From a virus, in the IMG/VR virus record IMGVR_UViG_3300045999_011735, positions 1-64,000 of that record: a stretch of 64,000 nucleotides of DNA; one strand, given 5' to 3'. Under the pieces are notes generated by a model. The model searched no databases and was not told the origin of the DNA. It saw only the letters and a program-made list of their open reading frames with translations. Below are positions 59,133-64,000 of the stretch, piece by piece. Numbering within the stretch: the stretch's first letter is position 1; the number at the start of each line of letters is the position of its first letter. A program made the translations under genes and the position numbers.

Positions 59133-59152
59133 ACGTTTTAATTTTATAAATT

Positions 59153-59181
59153 AAATATAACACAGTTTGTTGGGTTAACAA
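59153..59181 (-). promoter_or_regulatory. Host-type early promoter (TTG-N19-TATATTT)
   Basis: The coding strand has TTGTTAACCCAAC, 19 bases between TTG and TATATTT, then an A-rich leader to the ATG at 59132. Confidence 0.65.
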
Positions 59182-59183
59182 AT

Positions 59184-59205
59184 GGACCCCCTAGAAAGGG
59201 GGTCC
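59184..59205 (-). terminator. Terminator hairpin
   Basis: A nine-pair stem, GGACCCCCT / AGGGGGTCC, with a TTCT loop and a short T-rich tail (ATTTGTT). It closes the 69-residue gene and abuts the next promoter. Confidence 0.75.
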
Positions 59206-59209
59206 GTAA

Positions 59210-59419
59210 TTAAAAATTAAAAGTATGAACAGTCTTTATTTGGCCATGATTCCAGTCTTCCATTATTTGATTTGCTCGATCAATTCCGTCTCTACTTCTA
59301 CACATTCTAGACACGTTCAATTGTTTCATCCATTCCTGGAATTTAGGGTCCAGTTGTGTTTGTAGTCGTTCTTGTTCAAGCCGTTCCCATTGTTCAATGG
59401 TAATGTCTTTTATGTTCAT
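59210..59419 (-). CDS. Small early protein, unknown function
   Basis: The start at 59419 gives 69 residues (MNIKDITIEQWERLEQERLQ). A longer frame reaches back over the hairpin and promoter region and is rejected because the common leader TTAAAAGTTATG immediately precedes this ATG. Helical, with a Glu/Arg-rich first half. Not recognised. Confidence 0.6.
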   Translation of the reverse strand: MNIKDITIEQWERLEQERLQTQLDPKFQEWMKQLNVSRMCRSRDGIDRANQIMEDWNHGQIKTVHTFNF

Positions 59420-59443
59420 AACTTTTAATTTAAATAAAGATAT

Positions 59444-59468
59444 GAAGAGGGGTTTAGTTCCCCTCTTC
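59444..59468 (-). terminator. Terminator hairpin overlapping a stop codon
   Basis: Nine pairs, GAAGAGGGG / CCCCTCTTC, with a seven-base loop and TATCTTTATTT after it. It holds the end of the 104-residue gene, and its tail doubles as a -7-like element. Confidence 0.7.
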
Positions 59469-59768
59469 GTCCAAATAATTTCCAAGTACACCTTCAACCA
59501 CACGTTTAATTTTATTGTCATCAAACTCAATACTTGTTAACTCCACCTCACGATAATTCATTTCCAACTCATAATCACTAAGTACATCTGTACCCCAACT
59601 ACTAAATTCGTTTTGGAGTGCCTCCACAACGTCATCAATAATCTCTTTAGTGATACCTCCACCATTCAACTCATTTACCCATTTAATTACTTCACTTACT
59701 GGTACGTAAGCAATCTTTACTAATTCATCTGATGATTGGAGCTTGTCCAATAATTGTTGTTTTGTCAT
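59454..59768 (-). CDS. Small early acidic protein, unknown function
   Basis: A 104-residue acidic protein (MTKQQLLDKLQSSDELVKIA) with helical halves and a C-terminal DDNKIKRVVEGVLGNYLDEE. It follows a host-type promoter and a leader ending AAGGTTATG. No known domain. Confidence 0.6.
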   Translation of the reverse strand: MTKQQLLDKLQSSDELVKIAYVPVSEVIKWVNELNGGGITKEIIDDVVEALQNEFSSWGTDVLSDYELEMNYREVELTSIEFDDNKIKRVVEGVLGNYLDEEGN

Positions 59769-59809
59769 AACCTTGATTTTTAATTTTTAATTAATCAAAT
59801 TAACAAGTT

Positions 59810-59837
59810 AAATATACACAAAAAAATTGTGTTTCAA
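59810..59837 (-). promoter_or_regulatory. Host-type early promoter (TTG-N18-TATATTT)
   Basis: TTGAAACACAAT and TATATTT are 18 bases apart on the coding strand. The -33 element lies in the end of the gene before it. Confidence 0.65.
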
Positions 59838-60019
59838 AATGTTTCCCTAATTAATACTTCCACTCTAGCTTGTGTGTACTTTGCTTTTACATTTTCATAC
59901 ATCTCCATTGCTTCAATTAGTTGTGTTCTTACTGTACCTGATTGAAACTCATTATCAACCTTAATGTAATAGGTAACATCACCTATTGTATTAAATTCTT
60001 TAACTAATTCAATTGTCAT
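59834..60019 (-). CDS. Small early protein, unknown function
   Basis: A 61-residue protein (MTIELVKEFNTIGDVTYYIK) with a short beta pattern and a helical end. Host-type promoter upstream, common AAAGTTATG leader. Not recognised. Confidence 0.55.
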   Translation of the reverse strand: MTIELVKEFNTIGDVTYYIKVDNEFQSGTVRTQLIEAMEMYENVKAKYTQARVEVLIRETF

Positions 60020-60039
60020 AACTTTTAATTTTATAAAAT

Positions 60040-60068
60040 AAAGATATGTAAAATAATTATGTTTACAA
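60040..60068 (-). promoter_or_regulatory. Host-type early promoter (TTG-N19-TATCTTT)
   Basis: TTGTAAACATAAT and TATCTTT are 19 bases apart on the coding strand, then the gene starting at 60019. Confidence 0.6.
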
Positions 60069-60201
60069 GCTGAAAATTTGTTTGGAAACCAAATAATCTT
60101 TTTTACATTTACATTGTCATTTGGACGGGCGCCCTATGAAATGGGTGGAGGGATCAGAGGTAGGCTGCCTAAGACGTCTTCCACTATCCCCAAAATAAAA
60201 T
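60069..60201 (-). ncRNA. Possible small structured RNA
   Basis: There is no reading frame, but a host-type promoter points into this GC-richer patch. The transcript would contain GGGAT/ATCCC, GTGGA/TCCAC and TAGG/CCTA pairs and the palindromes GGGCGCCC and AAGACGTCTT. There is no clear terminator, so its end is uncertain. It could be an untranslated leader of the 61-residue gene or a separate RNA. Confidence 0.35.
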
Positions 60202-60207
60202 TGGTCT

Positions 60208-60237
60208 AAAATTACGAATAAGAATTTGGTTTCCCAA
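60208..60237 (-). promoter_or_regulatory. Host-type promoter with no gene behind it
   Basis: TTGGGAAACC and TAATTTT are 20 bases apart on the coding strand, in a gap without genes. Confidence 0.5.
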
Positions 60238-60251
60238 ATCATACCAGGACA

Positions 60252-60289
60252 ACAAAAGACCCAGTTCATTAATTAAAACGAACCGGGTC
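60252..60289 (-). terminator. Rho-independent terminator
   Basis: A ten-pair stem, GACCCGGTTC / GAACTGGGTC with one G-U pair, a 12-base loop, then TTTTGTTGT. It follows the AT-hook protein. Confidence 0.8.
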
Positions 60290-60317
60290 TAGTTGATAAC
60301 CCCTAAATTACCAACAA

Positions 60318-60569
60318 TTAAGCCACTTCTGTTGTGGCTTGTTTCTTTGGGCGTCCACGCTTCACAACTTCACCATTTGCAATTCGTTCTGCAAACGCTG
60401 CGAGACGTTGCTGGCGTGCACTGTTTTCATTTGGTTTACGTCCACGTTGAACACTTAATCCTTGCTCTGCCAATGCGGCACGAGTTGCAAGTTTCAACTG
60501 ACGAGCGCTGTTAGGATTTACCTTACGTCCACGCTGTTTTGTTTCGGTTGTCTGAATTGTTGTTTCCAT
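60318..60569 (-). CDS. Triple AT-hook protein
   Basis: An 83-residue protein with three AT-hook-like cores, RGRK at 13-16 and 42-45 and RGRP at 71-74, each followed by a similar helix (NPNSARQLKLATRAA and NENSARQQRLAAFAE). It probably binds AT-rich DNA, as in small nucleoid-like proteins of AT-rich genomes. It has its own host-type promoter and terminator and lies next to the putative origin, so it may influence replication or early transcription. The role is inferred. Confidence 0.75.
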   Translation of the reverse strand: METTIQTTETKQRGRKVNPNSARQLKLATRAALAEQGLSVQRGRKPNENSARQQRLAAFAERIANGEVVKRGRPKKQATTEVA

Positions 60570-60616
60570 AACCTTGATTTTTGTTTTTTTTATTTATTTA
60601 ATCAAATTAACAAACT

Positions 60617-60645
60617 AAATATACTATGTTTTTATTTGGTTTCAA
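60617..60645 (-). promoter_or_regulatory. Host-type early promoter (TTG-N19-TATATTT)
   Basis: TTGAAACCAAAT and TATATTT are exactly 19 bases apart on the coding strand. Confidence 0.65.
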
Positions 60646-60707
60646 AATTTTCCTTAACAAAAAAACATATTTCTGGATATACAAAAACATTTGAAATGAT
60701 TTGTTGA

Positions 60708-61153
60708 TGTCGCGCTGAATTCATGCATACAAACACAACACCATTACCCACATTACTCTGTTTCATTCCACATATTATCAAATATCCATACATAAAAAAA
60801 TACCGATATGTTTATGTTTTGATATACTTATATGCTATCTTCCATATTTGGAACGTTTAACATATAACATAAATCTATGTTAATTTGTTGAGTTTCCCGC
60901 GTAAACTTCAATTACCTCTTGTCAATCACGCCTATGGTCACATAAAAAGAAGGCGCGGTAACTACGTTATATTCAACCATAATGTTATACCAGTATGTTC
61001 CCACGTAGGGACGTTACCCGTTTCTATCGTTCCCCCGTTTCACCGTCCGACGTTTACCCACATTACGTTTATCCACATTACGGTTCCCACGTAACGTTAT
61101 ATTCTTTCCTGCTTTAATTGCATTAACAAAAAAACGCAACAGAAAAAAATTCA
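60708..61153. other. Gene-free region with DnaA-box-like repeats, putative replication origin
   Basis: About 445 bases hold no gene. One perfect DnaA box (TTATCCACA at 61069), two near boxes (TTACCCACA at 60744 and 61054), a pair of GTTCCCACGTA repeats (60997 and 61083), and AT-rich stretches with AACATA/TATGTT are seen. This is the profile of an origin using repeated initiator sites. T4-type phages do not usually rely on DnaA, so an origin is only one reading; a phage-protein binding cluster is the other. Confidence 0.4.
61053..61093 (+). repeat. Iteron-like direct repeats
   Basis: Two 15-base copies in tandem, TTTACCCACATTACG and TTTATCCACATTACG, and a third degenerate copy (GTTCCCACGTA). 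They lie inside the gene-free region. Confidence 0.75.
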
Positions 61154-61369
61154 TTACTCGTCGTTTTTATTATCCAAAAATTCATCGGTACTCTCCGCCA
61201 CACGATATTTCATGTTCATATTATGTCTGAGTTCATCTTCTTCTAATATACGTTCCTTATTTGCTTCCCACCATTCCCTATAGCTTGGTGATGTTAACAT
61301 GCTTCGCTCATGTTGTTCATTATCCCATTGCTTTGCGTTTGGGTCCGTTTCATTGCTATAAACTGCCAT
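61154..61369 (-). CDS. Small early protein, unknown function
   Basis: A 71-residue hydrophilic protein (MAVYSNETDPNAKQWDNEQH) with a helical middle (YREWWEANKERILEEDELRH). It follows the 77-residue gene by 14 bases without a promoter of its own and so is co-transcribed. Confidence 0.55.
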   Translation of the reverse strand: MAVYSNETDPNAKQWDNEQHERSMLTSPSYREWWEANKERILEEDELRHNMNMKYRVAESTDEFLDNKNDE

Positions 61370-61383
61370 ATACTATGTTTAAT

Positions 61384-61617
61384 TTATTCATCAATATCAT
61401 TTCCGTCCATATCAAAATCCTCATACGTTTCACATACCTCTCTCAATTCTTGCCCTAGTTCCGATTTGACATCTATTGTTCCTTCATTATCACTTGTGAT
61501 GAACCAAAAATCTACTATTTCATCCTCTTGACATTGCACATAAAAAACATCGTCTGGTCCTTCAATAGTCCAATGAATTGTTCTGTAAATTACCTTGTCG
61601 GTTACTTGATAATCCAT
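61384..61617 (-). CDS. Small acidic early protein, unknown function
   Basis: A 77-residue, strongly acidic protein (VFYVQCQEDEIVDFWFITSD) with beta character and an acidic tail (CETYEDFDMDGNDIDE). The net charge would fit a DNA mimic, which is only speculation. Behind a clear host-type promoter. Confidence 0.6.
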   Translation of the reverse strand: MDYQVTDKVIYRTIHWTIEGPDDVFYVQCQEDEIVDFWFITSDNEGTIDVKSELGQELREVCETYEDFDMDGNDIDE

Positions 61618-61645
61618 AACTTTTATTTTAATTATTTAATACGTT

Positions 61646-61674
61646 AAATATAAGAAAAAAACTTGGTCACTCAA
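61646..61674 (-). promoter_or_regulatory. Host-type early promoter (TTG-N19-TATATTT)
   Basis: TTGAGTGACCAAG and TATATTT are 19 bases apart on the coding strand. The -33 part lies in the end of the preceding gene. Confidence 0.65.
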
Positions 61675-61870
61675 AATATCCATTTTGTTGATGCCATACT
61701 CCGTTTATTTGTATCTCAATTGTGTAATCGCCGTTGTATTTTCTATTTTCGGGATGTGTTAACCATACCTTAACACCTTGTTCCCAAATTTTTAATTCAT
61801 CCCCGTCCCACGCTTGCTCAATGGTTTCTAGTTGTTGCAAATCGCGTTTGCTGTAACTAATTGTATTCAT
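61667..61870 (-). CDS. Small early protein, unknown function
   Basis: A 67-residue protein (MNTISYSKRDLQQLETIEQA), helix then beta strands (DYTIEIQINGVWHQQNGYFE). Own host-type promoter. Not recognised. Confidence 0.6.
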   Translation of the reverse strand: MNTISYSKRDLQQLETIEQAWDGDELKIWEQGVKVWLTHPENRKYNGDYTIEIQINGVWHQQNGYFE

Positions 61871-61892
61871 AACTAATTTATTTAATTACCTT

Positions 61893-61922
61893 AAACATAC
61901 ACACAAAAAACTTGGTTTACAA
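61893..61922 (-). promoter_or_regulatory. Host-type early promoter (TTG-N20-TATGTTT)
   Basis: TTGTAAACCAAG and TATGTTT are 20 bases apart on the coding strand. Confidence 0.6.
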
Positions 61923-62159
61923 ATGATTACCCGTAAGCATATTTTGCTTAGTTGTAACCATTAGTGGTGTTTCCCTTGTTCCATACACCCAATGATATAA
62001 CAAATCATTTACCAATTCTGCATAAAATTCTGGATCTGCCTTGATATCTTCAAGCGTTGATTCAAATGCATTTTCAATTTGCTTTGACCTGTCTACATAG
62101 TTAATATCAAGGTAAGGATTGTACCTTTTGTCTGGTGCAAATAGTGGTGTTGTTGTCAT
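61917..62159 (-). CDS. Small early protein, unknown function
   Basis: An 80-residue protein (MTTTPLFAPDKRYNPYLDIN) with a helical middle (IENAFESTLEDIKADPEFYA). Eight bases or fewer after the 78-residue gene, so co-transcribed. Not recognised. Confidence 0.55.
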   Translation of the reverse strand: MTTTPLFAPDKRYNPYLDINYVDRSKQIENAFESTLEDIKADPEFYAELVNDLLYHWVYGTRETPLMVTTKQNMLTGNHL

Positions 62160-62166
62160 AACCTAT

Positions 62167-62403
62167 TTATTTAATTACCTTAAAATACTTCTTTACATCA
62201 TTATATTCCCACCAACCATCATTACATTCACCTTTCCACTCACCTTCAATACAAATAAAATCCCCATCTTCATCTTTTTCCCACACATCACCTACAACCA
62301 ACAAATGAGAAAAAGAACTCTGAAATTCCTTCTCATCTATCATTCCTATACCACTCAAATCCTCGGACACATAGTAAGCGTTTTTTACTACTTTGATTTT
62401 CAT
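62167..62403 (-). CDS. Small acidic early protein, unknown function
   Basis: A 78-residue protein (MKIKVVKNAYYVSEDLSGIG) with an SH3-like beta pattern (LLVVGDVWEKDEDGDFICIE) and aromatic end. The GDVWExDEDGxF theme is similar to that of another small gene here (residues 20-35 of the 70-residue protein), suggesting related small domains. Own host-type promoter. Confidence 0.6.
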   Translation of the reverse strand: MKIKVVKNAYYVSEDLSGIGMIDEKEFQSSFSHLLVVGDVWEKDEDGDFICIEGEWKGECNDGWWEYNDVKKYFKVIK

Positions 62404-62423
62404 ATGTTTTAATTTTATGAATT

Positions 62424-62452
62424 AAATATACAAACAAAAATTATGTTTCCAA
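62424..62452 (-). promoter_or_regulatory. Host-type early promoter (TTG-N19-TATATTT)
   Basis: TTGGAAACATAAT and TATATTT are exactly 19 bases apart on the coding strand. Confidence 0.65.
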
Positions 62453-62490
62453 GCGTATATACGTATGTTTGTATTGATGTGTTGTACTGC

Positions 62491-62521
62491 AAAAGCTCTG
62501 CTATTTTTTATTTAACAGAGC
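62491..62521 (-). terminator. Weak terminator hairpin around a stop codon
   Basis: GCTCTG / CAGAGC with a 15-base loop that includes the stop codon of the 80-residue gene, then TTTT on the coding strand. Confidence 0.5.
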
Positions 62522-62750
62522 CGTAAACCATCAAGTTTTCAATAACACACATATACGACCCTTCTCTATTAAAACCATGTGCCTCGTACCATAACAACAA
62601 ATCTTCAATTGATTCACATTCGTTTATTTCATCTTTCATTCCGTTGATATACGGAACAGGGTCATTACCTTCATCGCTATGAAAATCGTTGAGCCATTCT
62701 GCTTCACTTTTGATAACGATTTGTTTCAAATCATTTAGTGTTATAGCCAT
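62508..62750 (-). CDS. Small acidic early protein, unknown function
   Basis: An 80-residue acidic, helical protein (MAITLNDLKQIVIKSEAEWL). It follows the 63-residue gene by 13 bases and is likely co-transcribed. Not recognised. Confidence 0.55.
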   Translation of the reverse strand: MAITLNDLKQIVIKSEAEWLNDFHSDEGNDPVPYINGMKDEINECESIEDLLLWYEAHGFNREGSYMCVIENLMVYGSVK

Positions 62751-62763
62751 AACCTTGATTTAA

Positions 62764-62955
62764 TTACATATAAATTTGTTCTGCTATGTATTCGGCTAAG
62801 TCATCATCATAAATCAATTCGTCCTTGTCGTTAAACAATTCCCAATCGATGATTTTACCTCTATCATCTAGATACTCCTTGTATGTGTATCTGTTTTCTT
62901 CTACTATTACTTCGTAAATAGTAGTTGTTGTTGTTAGTTGTGATAGTATTTGCAT
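62764..62955 (-). CDS. Small acidic early protein, unknown function
   Basis: A 63-residue protein (MQILSQLTTTTTIYEVIVEE) with a beta hairpin and acidic end (LIYDDDLAEYIAEQIYM). Own host-type promoter. Not recognised. Confidence 0.55.
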   Translation of the reverse strand: MQILSQLTTTTTIYEVIVEENRYTYKEYLDDRGKIIDWELFNDKDELIYDDDLAEYIAEQIYM

Positions 62956-62971
62956 AACCTTTTATTTAGTT

Positions 62972-63001
62972 AAATGTATAAACAAAAACTGCGTTACCCA
63001 A
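62972..63001 (-). promoter_or_regulatory. Host-type early promoter (TTG-N20-TACATTT)
   Basis: TTGGGTAACGCAG and TACATTT are 20 bases apart on the coding strand; TTG lies in the end of the gene before it. Confidence 0.6.
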
Positions 63002-63185
63002 TTTTGAAATCGGTGTATTGTTCTGCTAGTTCGATTACTTCACCTTCATCTAGTACCATTACACCACCTTCGTCATATAACCCCCAAATGCCATTGTTTA
63101 CAAATATCCATTTGTCTTCATGTTGTTGAAATTCTGCTCCGTATTTTTTTAATGCTTTCAAAGCACCATTTAAAATCATATTCAT
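62994..63185 (-). CDS. Small early protein, unknown function
   Basis: A 63-residue protein (MNMILNGALKALKKYGAEFQ) with a helix then beta strands (KWIFVNNGIWGLYDEGGVMV). Co-transcribed with the gene before it (five bases). Not recognised. Confidence 0.55.
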   Translation of the reverse strand: MNMILNGALKALKKYGAEFQQHEDKWIFVNNGIWGLYDEGGVMVLDEGEVIELAEQYTDFKIG

Positions 63186-63190
63186 AACTT

Positions 63191-63403
63191 TTATTTTATT
63201 GTAACGTTATAGTTTGTATCCATCATTTTAAAATGTACAACAAATTCCTTTGGACTAAAAATTAATTCCCAACCACTACACCAACCCCACTCTCCTTCAA
63301 CATACACTGATCCTTCTTCTGTTTTGATGAGTTTAACTGCATCACCTTGCATAGCAACAACATTTTCATTGTCTGCTATTCCTTTAATACATTCAAATTT
63401 CAT
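63191..63403 (-). CDS. Small SH3-like early protein
   Basis: A 70-residue protein (MKFECIKGIADNENVVAMQG) whose second part (EGSVYVEGEWGWCSGWELIF) resembles small SH3-like phage domains. A TACATTT lies upstream directly after a hairpin, without TTG. Function unknown. Confidence 0.55.
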   Translation of the reverse strand: MKFECIKGIADNENVVAMQGDAVKLIKTEEGSVYVEGEWGWCSGWELIFSPKEFVVHFKMMDTNYNVTIK

Positions 63404-63426
63404 AACTTATTTATTTAGTTAAATGT

Positions 63427-63454
63427 AAAAATAAAAGCTAGGTTTTCCTAGCTT
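63427..63454 (-). terminator. Terminator hairpin overlapping a stop codon
   Basis: Eight pairs, AAGCTAGG / CCTAGCTT, with an AAAA loop, followed by TTATTTTTACATTT on the coding strand. The tail includes a -7-like element. Confidence 0.8.
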
Positions 63455-63861
63455 CATTCTGGATGTAATTCGTATAGATTTATTGTTTCCTTGGTATTTA
63501 TTTTGTAACACTCCCAATAATCACCATCAAACACATACAAATAATCTACATTGTCATCTTTAAGTAAATCATTAAAATATGCGGTTCGTTTACTTGTATC
63601 TGATTCACCTCTGTCTCGTCCATAGGCTAAACACCATTTTTCGTTGTGTGTAGTTCTATCGTTAAAATCTTGTTTTTCACCGATTTCTTCTGATAAAATA
63701 CTCAAACTACCTAAGTCAAGTAATTGCCTTACTTTGTTAATGTTTTGGTAGTGTTCAGCTAAAATTTTTCCGTTGTGCTGTGGATAACCATCATAGTGAC
63801 AATAAATGTAATCAATGGTTCCATCTGTGTTTCTAACACCAATGTGTGATCTTGTTGCCAT
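63454..63861 (-). CDS. Widespread phage protein (MATRSHIG family), unknown function
   Basis: A 135-residue protein. MATRSHIGVRNTDGTIDYIY, CHYDGYPQHNGKILAEHYQN and KVRQLLDLGSLSIL are the pattern of a family I know from many phages, with conserved HYDGYP and a Trp/Cys-containing centre (NEKWCLAYGRDRGE). No activity is known to me. It is co-transcribed with the tRNA-like gene before it. Confidence 0.7.
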   Translation of the reverse strand: MATRSHIGVRNTDGTIDYIYCHYDGYPQHNGKILAEHYQNINKVRQLLDLGSLSILSEEIGEKQDFNDRTTHNEKWCLAYGRDRGESDTSKRTAYFNDLLKDDNVDYLYVFDGDYWECYKINTKETINLYELHPE

Positions 63862-63878
63862 AACCTTTATTTTTTAGT

Positions 63879-63975
63879 AGTCAGGACAGGATTCGAACCT
63901 GTAAATCTTTTCCTTGTGTACTCTAACAATTAAGAGTGTATAAGGTTTTTACGTCTAACATTCCGCCACCTGACT
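63879..63975 (-). tRNA. tRNA-like gene, tRNA-Leu-like, unusual anticodon region
   Basis: The coding strand gives a seven-pair acceptor, AGTCAGG / CCTGACT, a D-arm GCGGAATGTTAGACGT of tRNA-Leu type and a T-arm ACAGG-TTCGAAT-CCTGT. About 48 bases lie between the D and T arms, some 16 more than in a usual class II tRNA. They hold a stem ACTCT/AGAGT with an eight-base loop (TAATTGTT) inside a longer imperfect stem (CCTT/AAGG). TAA (Leu) is the likely reading but I cannot assign it safely. No CCA is encoded. TATATTT lies upstream at 63991-63997 at the window edge. Confidence 0.65.
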
Positions 63976-64000
63976 ATCTTTTATTTATTTAAATATACAA

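Noticed and set aside
59420-59530. A 37-residue extension of the small gene at 59210-59419
   Set aside because: It spans a terminator and a -7-like element, and the usual early leader stands before the internal ATG.

Overview
The window is a stretch of a large, AT-rich genome of a tailed phage related to T4 (contractile-tail myovirus) that most likely infects a member of the Bacteroidota. T4-type markers read directly from the proteins are terminase gp17, portal gp20, prohead protease gp21, major capsid gp23, baseplate gp6 and gp25, late sigma factor gp55, PhoH and a DnaG/gp61-like primase. The host assignment rests on three things. Small-gene promoters fit the Bacteroidota consensus (TTG, 18-20 nt, TAnnTTT). 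Leaders are A-rich and lack Shine-Dalgarno sites. A phage-encoded outer-membrane barrel has a signal peptide ending in KAQ, typical of that phylum. Every supported gene is on the minus strand, so transcription runs from high to low coordinates.

Layout in the direction of transcription: (1) 63.98-58.2 kb, a tRNA-like gene and a run of very small early genes in one- or two-gene units, many with a host-type promoter and some with a terminator hairpin. This part contains a 0.45 kb gene-free region with DnaA-box-like repeats (putative origin) and two structured, GC-richer non-coding patches. (2) 57.8-55.0 kb, small genes, a GIY-YIG (T5orf172-type) nuclease and the gp55-like sigma factor. (3) 55.0-40.7 kb, baseplate and large virion structural proteins. 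(4) 40.7-35.1 kb, a 1612-residue protein made mostly of Thr/Pro/Ser repeats and a smaller relative. (5) 34.7-31.9 kb, a GIY-YIG nuclease, primase, RecB-like nuclease and the outer-membrane barrel. (6) 31.8-23.6 kb, a cluster of small proteins, many with an N-terminal peptide resembling the T4 capsid-targeting sequence, including a predicted metallopeptidase/ADP-ribosyltransferase fusion. (7) 23.5-18.8 kb, an insert with its own host-type promoter: FAD oxidoreductase, P-loop kinase-like protein and spanin-like protein. (8) 18.7-7.1 kb, the head module (terminase, portal, core proteins, protease, scaffold, capsid). (9) 7.0-0 kb, PhoH and a cluster of modular tail-fibre proteins; the first gene runs off the left edge.

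How it fits together: early units use host-like promoters, and the gp55 gene also has one. A second motif, ATATTTAT on the coding strand, stands in front of most structural units at 19 places, with no -33 element, and is a good candidate for the phage late promoter. The most interesting hypothesis is a head-cargo system. At least ten small proteins start with a peptide of the form (F/Y/L/I)IxE(A/V), several followed by RMQKLAG, and the scaffold ends in the same RMQKLA motif. This suggests that these proteins, possibly with an ADP-ribosyltransferase effector, are packaged in the prohead and delivered with the DNA.
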